This document shows, in pieces, positions 1 to 8,257 of a stretch of DNA of 64,000 bases. A program made the position numbers and the translations under genes. This stretch comes from Solirubrobacterales bacterium (lineage in GTDB: Bacteria; Actinomycetota; Thermoleophilia; Solirubrobacterales; 70-9), in contig JAICSS010000009.1 of the NCBI GenBank assembly GCA_025936755.1, forward strand, positions 1-64,000. Direction: 5' to 3'. Below the pieces are notes generated by a model that saw only the letters and a program-made list of their open reading frames with translations, was not told the origin of the DNA and did no database searches. Every line of letters starts with the position of its first letter. The first letter of the stretch is position 1.

Positions 1-630
1 CCGGTGATCTCCTGGGTCGCCGACCACCGCAAGCACCACACCTTCTCCGACGAACACGGCGACCCCCACAGCCCTCACGTCGACCACGGCGGCGGCTGGA
101 AGGGGGCGATGAAGGGCCTCTTCCACGCCCACATGGGCTGGATCTTCATCCACACCCAGCGCGGCAACAAGGAACGCTTCGCGCCGGACCTGATCAAGGA
201 CCCGGTGATCAACTGGGTCGACCGCACCTTCATCTACTGGGCGATCCTCGGCCTGCTGCTGCCGTTCTTCCTCGGCTGGGCGATCGGCGGCACCCTCGCC
301 GCCGGCCTCACCGGCCTGCTCTGGGGCGGCCTCGTCCGCGTCTTCGTCCTCCACCACTTCACCTACAGCATCAACTCGCTCTGCCACACCTTCGGCAAGC
401 GCGAATTCGACACCACCGACGAGTCCCGCAACCTGGCGCTGATCGCGATCCCGACCCTCGGCGAGGCCTTCCACAACAGCCACCACGCCTTCCCGACCTC
501 CGCCACCCACGGCCTGCGCTGGTACCAGGTCGACGTCTCGGCCCTCGTCATCGACGGGCTCGAGAAGGTTGGTTTGGTGTGGGACGTCGTTCGGGTTGCA
601 CCCGAACGACTCCAGGCGAAGGCCCTCTGA
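1..630 (+). CDS. Acyl-CoA/fatty acid desaturase, C-terminal part (5' end outside window)
   Basis: Membrane di-iron fatty acid desaturase that would introduce a double bond into an acyl chain. The frame is open from base 1, so the N-terminus is missing; 209 residues are visible. Histidine boxes seen are HRKHH at visible residues 9-13 and HNSHH at about 158-162, with another HH at 117-118; these ligate the di-iron centre in the delta-9 (stearoyl-CoA/OLE1) family. A hydrophobic stretch lies between them (about residues 78-110). The first HxxxxH box expected upstream is outside the window. The family call is firm; the exact acyl substrate (CoA, ACP or lipid) cannot be decided. Confidence 0.9.
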   Translation, partial: PVISWVADHRKHHTFSDEHGDPHSPHVDHGGGWKGAMKGLFHAHMGWIFIHTQRGNKERFAPDLIKDPVINWVDRTFIYWAILGLLLPFFLGWAIGGTLAAGLTGLLWGGLVRVFVLHHFTYSINSLCHTFGKREFDTTDESRNLALIAIPTLGEAFHNSHHAFPTSATHGLRWYQVDVSALVIDGLEKVGLVWDVVRVAPERLQAKAL

Positions 631-729
631 CACGGCGCATCTCTGCGTCCTCGGTCGCTCGCGTGCAGAGCACGCCACGCTCCCTGCGTCCTTGACCTGC
701 TTGGTCAGAGGACCTTTTGCGTGCTTCAA

Positions 730-3150
730 CTAGGGAGCTTCGTCGGATTCGTACCAGTCGATCCAGGAGTCGCAGGCTTGACCTAGCGGCACCGTGCGGT
801 GGGGTTCGGCCGGTACCGCGACCAGCTCGCCGAGGTAGGCCTTGCCGGTGTAGCCGGTGAGGCTCTGCAGGGTGCTCGCCCCCGCGGTCGCGATCGTGAA
901 GCGGACGCTGCCGCCCTTGCTCTCGTAGCGGCCGGCGGGCCAGAACTGGCCGTTGTTGCCGAGGCTGATCGTGTTCGGCCGCTGGCCGTCCAGGGCCGCC
1001 TTCAGGTCTTCGCCGAAGCCGGGCGCGGAGAGGGTGAGGCCGAAGGGGGAGAAGTACTGCAGCGAGAGGTCCCAGCTGCCGGCGGGTAGCCGCAGGGTCT
1101 GCGAAGTCTCGGCGCCGGTGCCGAGGATGCTGCCGCCTTCCCAGTCGTCTTTCTGGCCGATCACGGCGTCGGGAAAGAGCCCGGCGCGCCCCTTGCCGGC
1201 GAGGAGGATGCGGATCTCCGGCGCCGCGCAGCCGGCGAAGGCGCCCGCTTCGGTTCCCTCGAGCAGGACGTGGCGGTCCTCCGGCGTCGGGCCGGTCCGC
1301 TTCCAGAGCACGAAGGAGGGGGTGCTGGCGACGCGCTTGAAGTTCGGCGGCGCCTCGCTGTTCCAGGCGGCGCGGCTGGTGATCACGTACGGGAAGCGGT
1401 CGAGCGTCCCCCGCGAGAAGGAGTCGAAGTCGATTGGGCTGTAGGCATCGCCGGTGTCGAACGGCTTTTCCGGGTTGGGCGAGACCGCGTCGTCGGGGAA
1501 CTCGACCAGCGGCACGTGAGTGTCGGCGCCGAGCAGCTCGTAAGCCGCGTAGCGGTCCTGGCCCGCGTAGAGGACCGGCTGGCCGTGGAGTATCGGCAGG
1601 AACGCCTTCAGCTCACCGCCATGCCCGGGCGGGCCGACGGGAGCGTCGCGCAGGGCGAGGAAGGATGAGTAAACCGCGCCGGCGATGAACACCGCTGCCA
1701 GAACCGCCCAGGCGACGCGAAGCGTTGGAGGGGCAGGGGAAGGGGTCTCGGCGGACAACGGCGGGGAGAGTCCGGCGAGACCCCTTCCCCTGCCCCCGAA
1801 GCGCGGGAACTCTGCCAGCAGCGGGCGGATGACTACGAGCATCGCCAGGGGGGAGATGATCATCAGGGCCTTGGCCTGGGAGTAGTCGCCGCTGGTCGGC
1901 AGGGACGCCAGGTAGAGGAGGGTGCCCGCGCCGAGGGCGATCGGGATCGTCCGCTCGCGGCGGCTAACCCACCAGGCGACGCCGACGAGGAGGGCGAGGA
2001 CTGCGATCGCTCCCGCCAGTGCCGGTAGCTGGGCGCCGCCGGCGGCGTCGAGACGGTAGTTGGCGGCGGGCCAGATACCGAGCGCCTCGATCGGCGAGAC
2101 CGGGCCGTAGGTGTTGGAGCCGGCCACTTTGTTGAAGGAGCTGCCGAAGCCGAAGGGGCCGACGGTGACCGCCAGCGCGATCCCGGCCAGGACGAGCAGC
2201 GCGACCAGGGTCAGCGGGCGCACCAGGAGCCGCAGCAGCGAGCGTGGCCGCAGCGCCGCCCGCACCTCCGGCAGCGTCAAGCTCCAGAGGACGAGGGTCA
2301 TGACCGGCCAGGCGACGCCCGCAAAGCTGTAGGAGAAGAAGATGCCGCCGAGGAGGGCGAGCGGCGGCAGCGCGAAGAGGAGTCGGTCGCGCCAGCGGGC
2401 CGGCAGCGCCTCGAACCCGACCAGCCAGAGTGCGAAGGCCAAGACCAGGAGGGCCTCGGCCAGCTCCTTGAAGGCTGCCTGGGCGAAGTAGGAGGCGGCC
2501 AGGTAGGGGAGGGCGACCATCGCGGCGGCGATCGTGCGGCGGGCCGGGGTCATGTCGCGGATGGCGCCGAGTGCGGTCAGGCCGGTCATCGCCCCGATCG
2601 CGATGATCTCGCCGAGGAACGCCTGGGCGAGGTTGATGCCCGGGACGACCGCCGTCGCCACCGCCAGCCCGTGCGGGCCGAGGGGGTAGCCCGGGTCGGG
2701 GGCGGGGCCGAAGCCGCTGCGCAGCCACTCCGCCCAGGCGAGGTGGAGGCCGAGGTCGTTGTTGAAGCCGACGCCGAGCAGCCCCCAGCGGCCGCTGACC
2801 GCGAACGGGATCGCCAGCACGGCGAGGACGACGAGCGCCACCGGCAGCCCTTCCCGCCACGGATTTCCGTCGGCGTTCGTCCCTTTCCCATCTATCTCGC
2901 GAAAAGGACGAACGCCGACCCGCCAGAGGACCAGGGCCGCGACCGCGATCAGGGCGACCAGGCCCAGCGTGGCCGAGGTGCCGTGGCCGGGCGCCCGGGC
3001 CAGCAGGCCGGTCACGGTCAGCACGGCGCCGAAGCCGACCGCCGGCTCCAGCCACGTCCACCCGCTCCTTCCCGCCAGCGAGAGGATCGCCCGGCCGACC
3101 AGCAGCGAGACGGCGCAGATCAGCGCCGCCGAGGCGTAGGTCGCGATCAT
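730..3150 (-). CDS. Large polytopic membrane protein, GT-C-like, unknown function
   Basis: 806 residues with about 12 hydrophobic segments up to residue ~510, then a soluble C-terminal part. A first outer loop carries an N-D-L-G-L-H stretch after TM3 or TM4, which recalls GT-C type glycosyltransferases, but I cannot point to a proven catalytic motif. The ATG start at 3148-3150 gives a typical N-terminal TM helix. Two long palindromes (2869-2919 and 1730-1796) sit inside the frame and encode hydrophilic loops, one between TM2 and TM3 and one near residues 450-475. It runs the same way as the downstream part of the window up to tadA only in part and shows no clear operon partner. It could also be a membrane protein of unknown class that handles polyprenyl-linked sugars. 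Confidence 0.75.
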   Translation of the reverse strand: MIATYASAALICAVSLLVGRAILSLAGRSGWTWLEPAVGFGAVLTVTGLLARAPGHGTSATLGLVALIAVAALVLWRVGVRPFREIDGKGTNADGNPWREGLPVALVVLAVLAIPFAVSGRWGLLGVGFNNDLGLHLAWAEWLRSGFGPAPDPGYPLGPHGLAVATAVVPGINLAQAFLGEIIAIGAMTGLTALGAIRDMTPARRTIAAAMVALPYLAASYFAQAAFKELAEALLVLAFALWLVGFEALPARWRDRLLFALPPLALLGGIFFSYSFAGVAWPVMTLVLWSLTLPEVRAALRPRSLLRLLVRPLTLVALLVLAGIALAVTVGPFGFGSSFNKVAGSNTYGPVSPIEALGIWPAANYRLDAAGGAQLPALAGAIAVLALLVGVAWWVSRRERTIPIALGAGTLLYLASLPTSGDYSQAKALMIISPLAMLVVIRPLLAEFPRFGGRGRGLAGLSPPLSAETPSPAPPTLRVAWAVLAAVFIAGAVYSSFLALRDAPVGPPGHGGELKAFLPILHGQPVLYAGQDRYAAYELLGADTHVPLVEFPDDAVSPNPEKPFDTGDAYSPIDFDSFSRGTLDRFPYVITSRAAWNSEAPPNFKRVASTPSFVLWKRTGPTPEDRHVLLEGTEAGAFAGCAAPEIRILLAGKGRAGLFPDAVIGQKDDWEGGSILGTGAETSQTLRLPAGSWDLSLQYFSPFGLTLSAPGFGEDLKAALDGQRPNTISLGNNGQFWPAGRYESKGGSVRFTIATAGASTLQSLTGYTGKAYLGELVAVPAEPHRTVPLGQACDSWIDWYESDEAP
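1730..1796. repeat. Palindromic element E1 inside the 730-3150 gene
   Basis: Perfect 20-bp inverted repeat, arms 1730-1749 and 1777-1796, around a 27-nt centre that contains AACGGCGGGGAG and a short inner CGGAC/GTCCG pair. It lies within an open reading frame and codes for a Gly/Arg/Pro-rich loop of the membrane protein. The centre is shared with elements at 47295 and 59266. Confidence 0.85.
2869..2919. repeat. Palindromic element inside the 730-3150 gene
   Basis: 19-bp arms at 2869-2887 and 2901-2919 with one mismatch and a 13-nt loop. It sits in frame near residues 80-95 of the membrane protein. The arm sequence (GTCGGCGTTCGTCC...) is unrelated to E1, but the architecture, a long palindrome in a cytoplasmic loop, is the same. 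Confidence 0.8.
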
Positions 3151-3181
3151 CAGGCGCTGGAAACTAAGGCAGCGGGCGCTT

Positions 3182-3898
3182 TCAGTACTTCTCGGCCGCC
3201 GCTTCGAGCGTCTCGCGCAGGTTCTCGCCCCGCAGCGGACGCTCGTGCCCGGCGCCGACGACGCGCGGTTCCAGCGACGCCAGCCGCCGCAGCGACTCCT
3301 TCGCCCTGGCGTGGTCCCAGGCCCAGGCGGGGTGGGGGACGCTCGCCTCGCCCTCCGGCAGCGGTTTCAGCCGCGCCGAGTCGACCAGGTAGACGACGTC
3401 GGAGACCAGCGCCACCCGGTCGCTCTCGCGCCAGAGCCCGATCAGCCCGGGCGCGTGCCCCGGGAAGTGGAGGACCTCGAAGCCGGCGACCTCGTCGCCT
3501 TCGATCACGGTGTCGGCGATCCGCACCGCGCCGCCGTCCCAGCGCCGCAGCAGGAAGGGGTAGATCCACCGCACCCACGCCACCGGCAGCTGCGAGAGGT
3601 CCATGTAGGGGGCGATCGCCCCCTCGCTTTCGGCGTCGGCCCGCTCGTCGGGATGGCAGAGGACCGGCACGTCCATGTAGGGCGCGGTGCCGCGGTGGTC
3701 GGCGTGGGCGTGGCCGAGGACCACTCGCTTCAGGCCGCCCAGCTCCGCCGCCGCCGCCTTCGCCTTCTTGCGCATCGCCTTGGTGCCCGCGTCGAACTGG
3801 ACCACCCCGTCGCCGTCCTCGAGGAAGTAGACGTTCATCGCCCCGCGGAAGTCTCCGCGCAGGAGCCAAACCCCGTCTGCGACCTTCTCCAGCGCCAT
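3182..3898 (-). CDS. MBL-fold metallo-hydrolase
   Basis: 238-residue metallo-beta-lactamase-fold hydrolase. The metal-binding motif HAHADH is at residues 63-68, followed by a later histidine in HFPGHAPG and an aspartate in SDVVYLVD, the usual order HxHxDH-H-D-H for two zinc or iron ions. A final histidine in GAGHERP completes the set. The frame stays open far upstream, but the ATG at 3896-3898 gives the canonical N-terminus with a leading beta strand, so I chose it. The substrate is not predictable; relatives include glyoxalase II-like and lactonase-like enzymes. It is divergent from the small ORF starting at 3944. Confidence 0.88.
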   Translation of the reverse strand: MALEKVADGVWLLRGDFRGAMNVYFLEDGDGVVQFDAGTKAMRKKAKAAAAELGGLKRVVLGHAHADHRGTAPYMDVPVLCHPDERADAESEGAIAPYMDLSQLPVAWVRWIYPFLLRRWDGGAVRIADTVIEGDEVAGFEVLHFPGHAPGLIGLWRESDRVALVSDVVYLVDSARLKPLPEGEASVPHPAWAWDHARAKESLRRLASLEPRVVGAGHERPLRGENLRETLEAAAEKY

Positions 3899-3943
3899 CG
3901 CCGACCACCTTAACGCCGGGCGGCGACCATCTAGGGTTCCCCC

Positions 3944-4090
3944 GTGCCCTGGATCTGGAGAGCGGGAATGGTCGTCCTCGTCGTCTGCCTCTTCCTGGCG
4001 ATGGGGATCGCCGTCTACCGGCTGGCGACGACCCCGAACGAAATCCTCGGCGACGGCTTCCGCGGCCTGCCCGCGAAGGAGCGTCATTAG
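3944..4090 (+). CDS. Small single-pass membrane protein, unknown
   Basis: A 48-residue ORF from a GTG at 3944 to TAG at 4088-4090. Residues about 7-25 form one hydrophobic helix (valine/leucine-rich, ending GIAVYRL), followed by a short charged tail. Codon third positions are strongly GC, as in neighbouring genes, which supports coding. There is no obvious Shine-Dalgarno sequence, consistent with a leaderless or divergent promoter in the 45-bp gap to the MBL gene. An in-frame ATG lies at residue 9, which would shorten it. The function is unknown. Confidence 0.45.
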   Translation: MPWIWRAGMVVLVVCLFLAMGIAVYRLATTPNEILGDGFRGLPAKERH

Positions 4091-4147
4091 GAGGCGCCTG
4101 GAGCGATTAGTATCGACCGCGTTCAGGACCCGGACAGAGGAGGCGGC

Positions 4148-4591
4148 GTGTTCACTCGCATCGTTGTTGGGACCGATGGCTCCGAGACGGCCGGCCAGGC
4201 GGTCAGCCAGGCGATCGAGCTGGCGAAGTTGAGCGGCGCCCAGTTGAGCATCGTCAGCGCCTACTCCCCGGCCTCCGGCCGCCGGGCCCAGGCCGAGCAC
4301 CAGGAAGCGCCCGCCGACGTCCAGTACGAGCTCGGCCCGCGCGAGGACGTGAACCTCGTCCTCGACGCCGCCGCCGCGGAGGCGAAAGGAGCCGGGATCG
4401 AGGTCAAGACCCACCCGGTCGAGGCCGACCCCGCCGACGCGATCCTCAACGTCGCCGAAGAGGTGAAGGCCGACCTGATCGTCGTCGGCAACAAGGGGAT
4501 GACGGGCGCCCGCCGCTACCTGCTCGGCAGCGTCCCCAACAACGTCTCCCACCACGCCTCGTGCAGCGTGATCATCGTTCGTACGACCTGA
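4148..4591 (+). CDS. Universal stress protein (UspA family)
   Basis: 147 residues, a single Usp domain. The C-terminal ATP-binding signature G-x2-G-x9-G-S is present (GNKGMTG...LLGS), so this is the ATP-binding subclass. The N-terminus (FTRIVVGTDGSETA) is the typical first strand with the Asp that contacts the nucleotide. The start is GTG at 4148, seven bases after a strong GAGGAGG ribosome site. It is probably a cytoplasmic stress or starvation protein; it stands alone between the small membrane ORF and the convergent subtilase. Confidence 0.93.
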   Translation: MFTRIVVGTDGSETAGQAVSQAIELAKLSGAQLSIVSAYSPASGRRAQAEHQEAPADVQYELGPREDVNLVLDAAAAEAKGAGIEVKTHPVEADPADAILNVAEEVKADLIVVGNKGMTGARRYLLGSVPNNVSHHASCSVIIVRTT

Positions 4592-4597
4592 GCGGCG

Positions 4598-5989
4598 TCA
4601 GGGGGCTTTGGCGAAGACCGGGTAGGTCCCCGACGCCGCGGCGGCGTCGACCAGACCCGCTCCCTGCTCGGTCCGGGGCAGCCCCAGGTCACGTGCCGTC
4701 TGACGCAGCTTCCTGGTCACGACTTCGACTCTCTTGGCGGGCGGCAGGACCGGGTTGATTGCGCCGCTGGCGAGGACCATCGCGGCGACGCCGGAGACGT
4801 GGGCGGCGGCCATCGAGGTGCCCACGTAGTAGGCGGGGATCCCGAATTCGCTGGTGCTCTTCGGCTGCAGCGTCACCTGGTAGACCGGCCGCGCCGCGAC
4901 TGAGGGGCAGCGGCTCTGCGGAACGCCGCCGCCCGGCGCGACGAGGTCGATCGCCTTCCCCGCCAGCGAGTAGTCGCCGAGGCAGCCGCCCTCGGTGGTG
5001 CCGCCGACGCCGATCACCCGCGGCCCGGTCGCCGGCGCCGAGACGCAGGTCTCCGAGTCGAGGTTGCCGGCCGAGGCGACGGTGACGACTCCCCGTTCGA
5101 AGGCTTCCCGCAGCGCTTCGTCAACCATCGGCACCCGCTTGCCGCAGTCGAAGTTGAAGCTCATGTTGATCACCTGGGCACCGTGGCGGGTGGCGTAGCG
5201 GATCCCCCTGGCGATGGCGAGGGCGTTGCCGGAGCCGTTGGCGTCGAGCACCCGCACCGGCATCAGCTTCGCCCGGTAGGCGAGGCCGGTGACGCCGACG
5301 CCGTTGCCGGTCTTCTCGGCGATCGTCCCGGCGACGTGGGTGCCATGGCCGCTTTCGTCGAGCGGCACGCGGTCGTGGTCGACGAAGTCGTAGCCGGGGA
5401 CGAACTGCCGCGGGCCGAAGTCGGGGCTGCGGCGGAAGGCGGTCCCGAAAGAGCGGTAGGCGATGCCGCTGTCGAGGACGGCGACGACGACGCCGGCGGC
5501 GCCGGGACGCCCGCGTTCGATCAGGTTGCGCCAGGCGCCAGGGGCGTCGATCCCGCCGGGGGAGACCGGCATCCCGCCCGCCTTCGAGGCGTCGTAGGCG
5601 AGGAAGTTCCACTGCTTGTAGATCCAGCCCCCCGCGCCCGCCGAGGCTTCCGGGGCGCTGGCGAGGCTGCCGGTGTCATTCGGGTCGTAGGGGGGTGGAT
5701 TGGGGTCGTATGGAGGTGGGGTCAGCGCCGAGGCGGTGGCGAGGTAGTTCGGCGACGCGTAGACGACGCGCGGGTTGCGGCGCAGCGCCCGCGCCGCCTG
5801 CCGCACGCCGATGCCGGGCCCGAGCCGGACCGCCTGCCCGTGCCGCTGTCCCTCGAACTTGACCAGCAGCTGCCGGGGCGCGAAGCCGCGGGCGGGGGAG
5901 ACGCCGGTTGCCGCCTGGGCGGGCGCGACGGCAAGCGCCAGGGGGGCGATCGCCGCCAGCGGCAGGAGGGTGCGCAGAAGTCGTCTCAT
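4598..5989 (-). CDS. Secreted subtilisin-like serine protease (S8 family)
   Basis: 463-residue exported protease. A signal peptide (RR-start, Leu/Ala-rich core, AQA cleavage site near residue 26) is followed by a short inhibitor-type prodomain (about 35-85) and the catalytic domain. Triad residues visible are Asp173 (AVLDSG), His215 (GHGTHVAG) and Ser392 (GTSMAAAHVSG), with oxyanion Asn309 (ASAGN). A Pro/Tyr-rich PPYDPN tandem repeat at about 90-105 links prodomain and catalytic domain. The frame extends upstream to 6922, but the start at 5989 is the only one giving a signal peptide. It ends six bases from the usp gene, tail to tail. Confidence 0.93.
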   Translation of the reverse strand: MRRLLRTLLPLAAIAPLALAVAPAQAATGVSPARGFAPRQLLVKFEGQRHGQAVRLGPGIGVRQAARALRRNPRVVYASPNYLATASALTPPPYDPNPPPYDPNDTGSLASAPEASAGAGGWIYKQWNFLAYDASKAGGMPVSPGGIDAPGAWRNLIERGRPGAAGVVVAVLDSGIAYRSFGTAFRRSPDFGPRQFVPGYDFVDHDRVPLDESGHGTHVAGTIAEKTGNGVGVTGLAYRAKLMPVRVLDANGSGNALAIARGIRYATRHGAQVINMSFNFDCGKRVPMVDEALREAFERGVVTVASAGNLDSETCVSAPATGPRVIGVGGTTEGGCLGDYSLAGKAIDLVAPGGGVPQSRCPSVAARPVYQVTLQPKSTSEFGIPAYYVGTSMAAAHVSGVAAMVLASGAINPVLPPAKRVEVVTRKLRQTARDLGLPRTEQGAGLVDAAAASGTYPVFAKAP

Positions 5990-6049
5990 CGTCTCTAGGT
6001 GCGAACACCGCGCTGCCGCGGAAGTTGTCGGCGGACATACTCCCGGATC

Positions 6050-6508
6050 GTGAGCGCGGGCAACTTCGACGCCGGGATGGAGGTCGCGATCGCGGAGGCG
6101 CGCAAGGCCGAGGCACACGGCGACGTGCCGATCGGGGCAGCGGTCCTTCGAGGCGACGAGCTGCTCGCCCGCGCCGGCAACGAGCGCGAGCTGCGCGGCG
6201 ATCCCACCGCCCACGCCGAGGTGCTGGCGATCCGGGCGGCGGCGGAGAAGCTGGGCGGCTGGCGCCTGCCGGAGACGACGCTCTTCGTCACCCTCGAGCC
6301 CTGCGCGATGTGCGCCGGGGCGATCGTCCTCGCCCGCGTTCCGCTGGTGGTCTACGGCACGGCGGACCCCAAGGCCGGCGCCGCCGGCAGCGTCCTCGAC
6401 GTCCTCGCCGAGCCCGCCCTCAACCACCGCCCGCAGGTTCTCGGCGGCGTCCGCGACGCGGAGTGCGCCGCCCTCCTGCGCGAGTTCTTCGCCCGTCGCC
6501 GCGGCTAG
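6050..6508 (+). CDS. tadA: tRNA-specific adenosine deaminase
   Basis: 152-residue zinc deaminase that converts A34 to inosine in tRNA-Arg(ACG). The zinc and proton-shuttle motif HAE is at residues 55-57 and PCAMC at 84-88, the exact TadA pattern. The substrate loop region (TADPKAGAAGS...NHRPQV) also matches TadA rather than guanine or cytosine deaminases. I chose the GTG at 6050; an internal ATG at 6077 is an alternative. It lies 24 bp upstream of a tRNA-Ser gene on the same strand, a common arrangement in actinobacteria. Confidence 0.93.
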   Translation: MSAGNFDAGMEVAIAEARKAEAHGDVPIGAAVLRGDELLARAGNERELRGDPTAHAEVLAIRAAAEKLGGWRLPETTLFVTLEPCAMCAGAIVLARVPLVVYGTADPKAGAAGSVLDVLAEPALNHRPQVLGGVRDAECAALLREFFARRRG

Positions 6509-6532
6509 CCCGCCGATACCCTGTGGAAACCC

Positions 6533-6622
6533 GGAGAGGTGTCCGAGTGGCTTAAGGAGCGCGATTGGAAATCGCGTGGGCGGGGTTAACCCGCCTCGTG
6601 GGTTCGAATCCCACCCTCTCCG
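6533..6622 (+). tRNA. tRNA-Ser (anticodon GGA)
   Basis: Class II tRNA of 90 nt. The acceptor stem GGAGAGG pairs with CCTCTCC and is followed by discriminator G. The anticodon stem CGCGA/TCGCG encloses the loop TTGGAAA (anticodon GGA, reads UCC/UCU). There is a long variable arm, and the T-loop is GGTTCGAATCC. CCA is not encoded. Confidence 0.95.
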
Positions 6623-6801
6623 CCTTCCCCATCTGAGGAGTCTTCGAGTAATACTCGAAGCGTTTTTGATGGAATGCCGTGCTCGATGGCGACGGCACGG
6701 ACTGCTCCCTGGCGGGAGGCCCCCAGCCGCTCCAGGTGCTCGACGCTCTCGCGCAGTCGCCTGACGGCTGCGGCAGTGGGGGTTTTCTGCGGAAGAAACA
6801 T
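6586..6801 (-). CDS. Possible small helix-turn-helix protein, antisense to the tRNA-Ser 3' end
   Basis: 71-residue ORF with a strong ribosome site (AAGGAGGG, 7 bases before the ATG at 6799-6801). Residues about 12-52 are rich in helix formers and end in a pattern like a sigma region 4 or HTH motif (AVRAVAIEHGIPSKTLRVLL). Third-position GC is high in the first 45 codons but falls in the last 20, where the frame runs antisense through the terminator and the 3' part of the tRNA. It is divergent from the 6858 gene. It may be a real small regulator, or a decayed gene whose stop happens to lie in the tRNA. Confidence 0.45.
   Translation of the reverse strand: MFLPQKTPTAAAVRRLRESVEHLERLGASRQGAVRAVAIEHGIPSKTLRVLLEDSSDGEGGEGGIRTHEAG
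6642..6667 (+). terminator. Rho-independent-type terminator after tRNA-Ser
   Basis: Perfect hairpin CTTCGAGTA/TACTCGAAG with a one-base centre (6642-6660), followed after CG by five T residues (6663-6667), 20 nt after the tRNA end. It fits a terminator for the tadA/tRNA transcript. Confidence 0.7.
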
Positions 6802-6857
6802 CCTGGCCCTCCTTGTCGGTTCGACTCATGCGGGCCAGGATCCACGGGGACTTCGGC

Positions 6858-8084
6858 ATGTCTAGGACGGGTTCCGGGGAGGCTGGAAAAGGCCGGAGGA
6901 GCGGGGAATTCGACGCCGTCACGCAGGCTGTCGCGGATTTTGCCCGCGCCGGTCAGCAGCGGTGGCGGAAGAAGAGGATCGGTCTCGCGCCGCTTCTGAA
7001 CCTGGAAAGCGTACAGGCGGAGCTGAACCCGCAGGACGTGAGCACGGATGCGCGGCGAGATGCGGTGGAAAGGGCGATCAAGGCCGCGATCGAACGTCTG
7101 CCCGATCCGGAGCGAGCGGCCACCATCGCCTACTTCGGCTTCGACGGCGGCAACCCGAATCACACCGATCGCCAGAACCGCGCCGGCGCCCTGCTCGGGC
7201 TCACCGGGCGCTGGTTCCGAGGCAAGAGCAGCGAGTACCCGCCGTCGCCCCGGGAGTACGTGATCGCGCTCGTCGCCGAATCCCTGGCCGGCGGCGAGGA
7301 TCCCCTGGCCACCGACCCGAAGGAAGGGGCGAGCGTCGAGCCGCCGGCTCCCGGCTCCCCTGCGGCTGGAGATCCGGAACCGGACGGATCCGCCGGGGTG
7401 CTGGTCGCCATGGTCCTGGTCCTCGCTCTTGCCCTCCTCGTCGAATACGGCGGCCTCGGCAATCTCGTCAGCTGGCCGGGGGGCGAGAAGGACCCGATTC
7501 CCCCCCGCGGCGCGATCGTCGACGCCCGGACCGGAGAGGTCTTCGCCGCCCGGCTGGTGCGGCCCCTCGCCAACTCCCGAGGGCTCGCCTGGAGGGACAT
7601 CCTCTGGGCCTGCGACCGCGACTCCGAAGACTGCGACCGCTCGGAGCTGGCCCGCCGGAGGGCGCCCCTGAAGGTCGGCCCCGGCGACACGATCGACTTC
7701 CGCGTCCGCCTCTACGACCCCCATGGCGAACCGGTCTCGGTGTTGCGGCTGGCAGCCGCGCCGGTTCGGGCCCCGGAACGGACCTTCGTCCGGCTCTCGA
7801 TCGAGTGGCCCGTCAAGGCCCGGCGGGCGGGAGAAGGCCTGGGGATGGAGGCGCATCACGACGCGGTGGCGTTGCAGCTGCCGCGGCAGGCCTCGCTCGT
7901 CTACGACGAGGGGTCGACCATGCTCTACGGGTCGGCCGGCGAAGAGGCGGTGGTGGCGCACCTGCCGGAGGGGATCATGGATCCCCCCGGGATCAAGCTG
8001 AGGGACGTCGGCTCGCCCCGCGACTGCTGGGACTGCAACCTCGAATCGGTCCGCTACGTCGGCTTCGAGGCCACCGTCGAGTAG
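6858..8084 (+). CDS. Uncharacterised single-pass membrane protein with HTH-like N-terminal part
   Basis: 408 residues. The N-terminal cytoplasmic part (to about 135) contains a helical DPER...TDRQNRAGALLGLTGRWFR stretch that recalls sigma region 4 folds. A Pro/Gly/Asp-rich linker follows, then one hydrophobic segment at about 178-198 and a roughly 200-residue outside domain with two CD/CW cysteine pairs. This layout resembles an anti-sigma or transmembrane sensor topology, but I do not recognise the family. ATG 6858 was chosen over 6828 and a TTG at 6813 because a weak GGGGA site precedes it. It lies divergent to the small HTH ORF, which may be its partner. Confidence 0.65.
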   Translation: MSRTGSGEAGKGRRSGEFDAVTQAVADFARAGQQRWRKKRIGLAPLLNLESVQAELNPQDVSTDARRDAVERAIKAAIERLPDPERAATIAYFGFDGGNPNHTDRQNRAGALLGLTGRWFRGKSSEYPPSPREYVIALVAESLAGGEDPLATDPKEGASVEPPAPGSPAAGDPEPDGSAGVLVAMVLVLALALLVEYGGLGNLVSWPGGEKDPIPPRGAIVDARTGEVFAARLVRPLANSRGLAWRDILWACDRDSEDCDRSELARRRAPLKVGPGDTIDFRVRLYDPHGEPVSVLRLAAAPVRAPERTFVRLSIEWPVKARRAGEGLGMEAHHDAVALQLPRQASLVYDEGSTMLYGSAGEEAVVAHLPEGIMDPPGIKLRDVGSPRDCWDCNLESVRYVGFEATVE

Positions 8085-8164
8085 ATCCTTCGATCAGTTT
8101 GAGGTCAACTCTATACTCAGCGATGTAATGGAGCTCTCTCTGACGACGCTTCGTTGCAGCGTGG

Positions 8165-8201
8165 GAGGGCCGGCATTTCTTGGCCGATAGTGCCGGTCCT
8201 C
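8165..8201. terminator. Bidirectional terminator-like hairpin
   Basis: Arms GAGGGCCGGCA (8165-8175) and TGCCGGTCCTC (8191-8201) pair with one G-T wobble, in the 173-bp gap between the convergent genes ending at 8084 and 8258. There is no T tract; nothing else is seen in the gap. Confidence 0.5.
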
Positions 8202-8257
8202 TCCAACCCCCCCGCGCGAAGGTTCTACAAACCGCCGCGTCAGCGAAGGTTAGCGCG

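Noticed and set aside
5676-5720. Tandem repeat in the subtilase gene
   Set aside because: Only two units of PPYDPN in a proline-rich linker; common in secreted proteases and not a mobile repeat.
5990-6922. N-terminal extension of the subtilase frame
   Set aside because: It would bury the signal peptide and run antisense to tadA and the tRNA; the start at 5989 is clearly right.
6552-7961. 469-codon minus-strand frame across the tRNA and the 6858 gene
   Set aside because: It covers the real plus-strand gene and tRNA antisense; composition is not protein-like and ends with the well-known tRNA-derived RVGFEPTR-type peptide.
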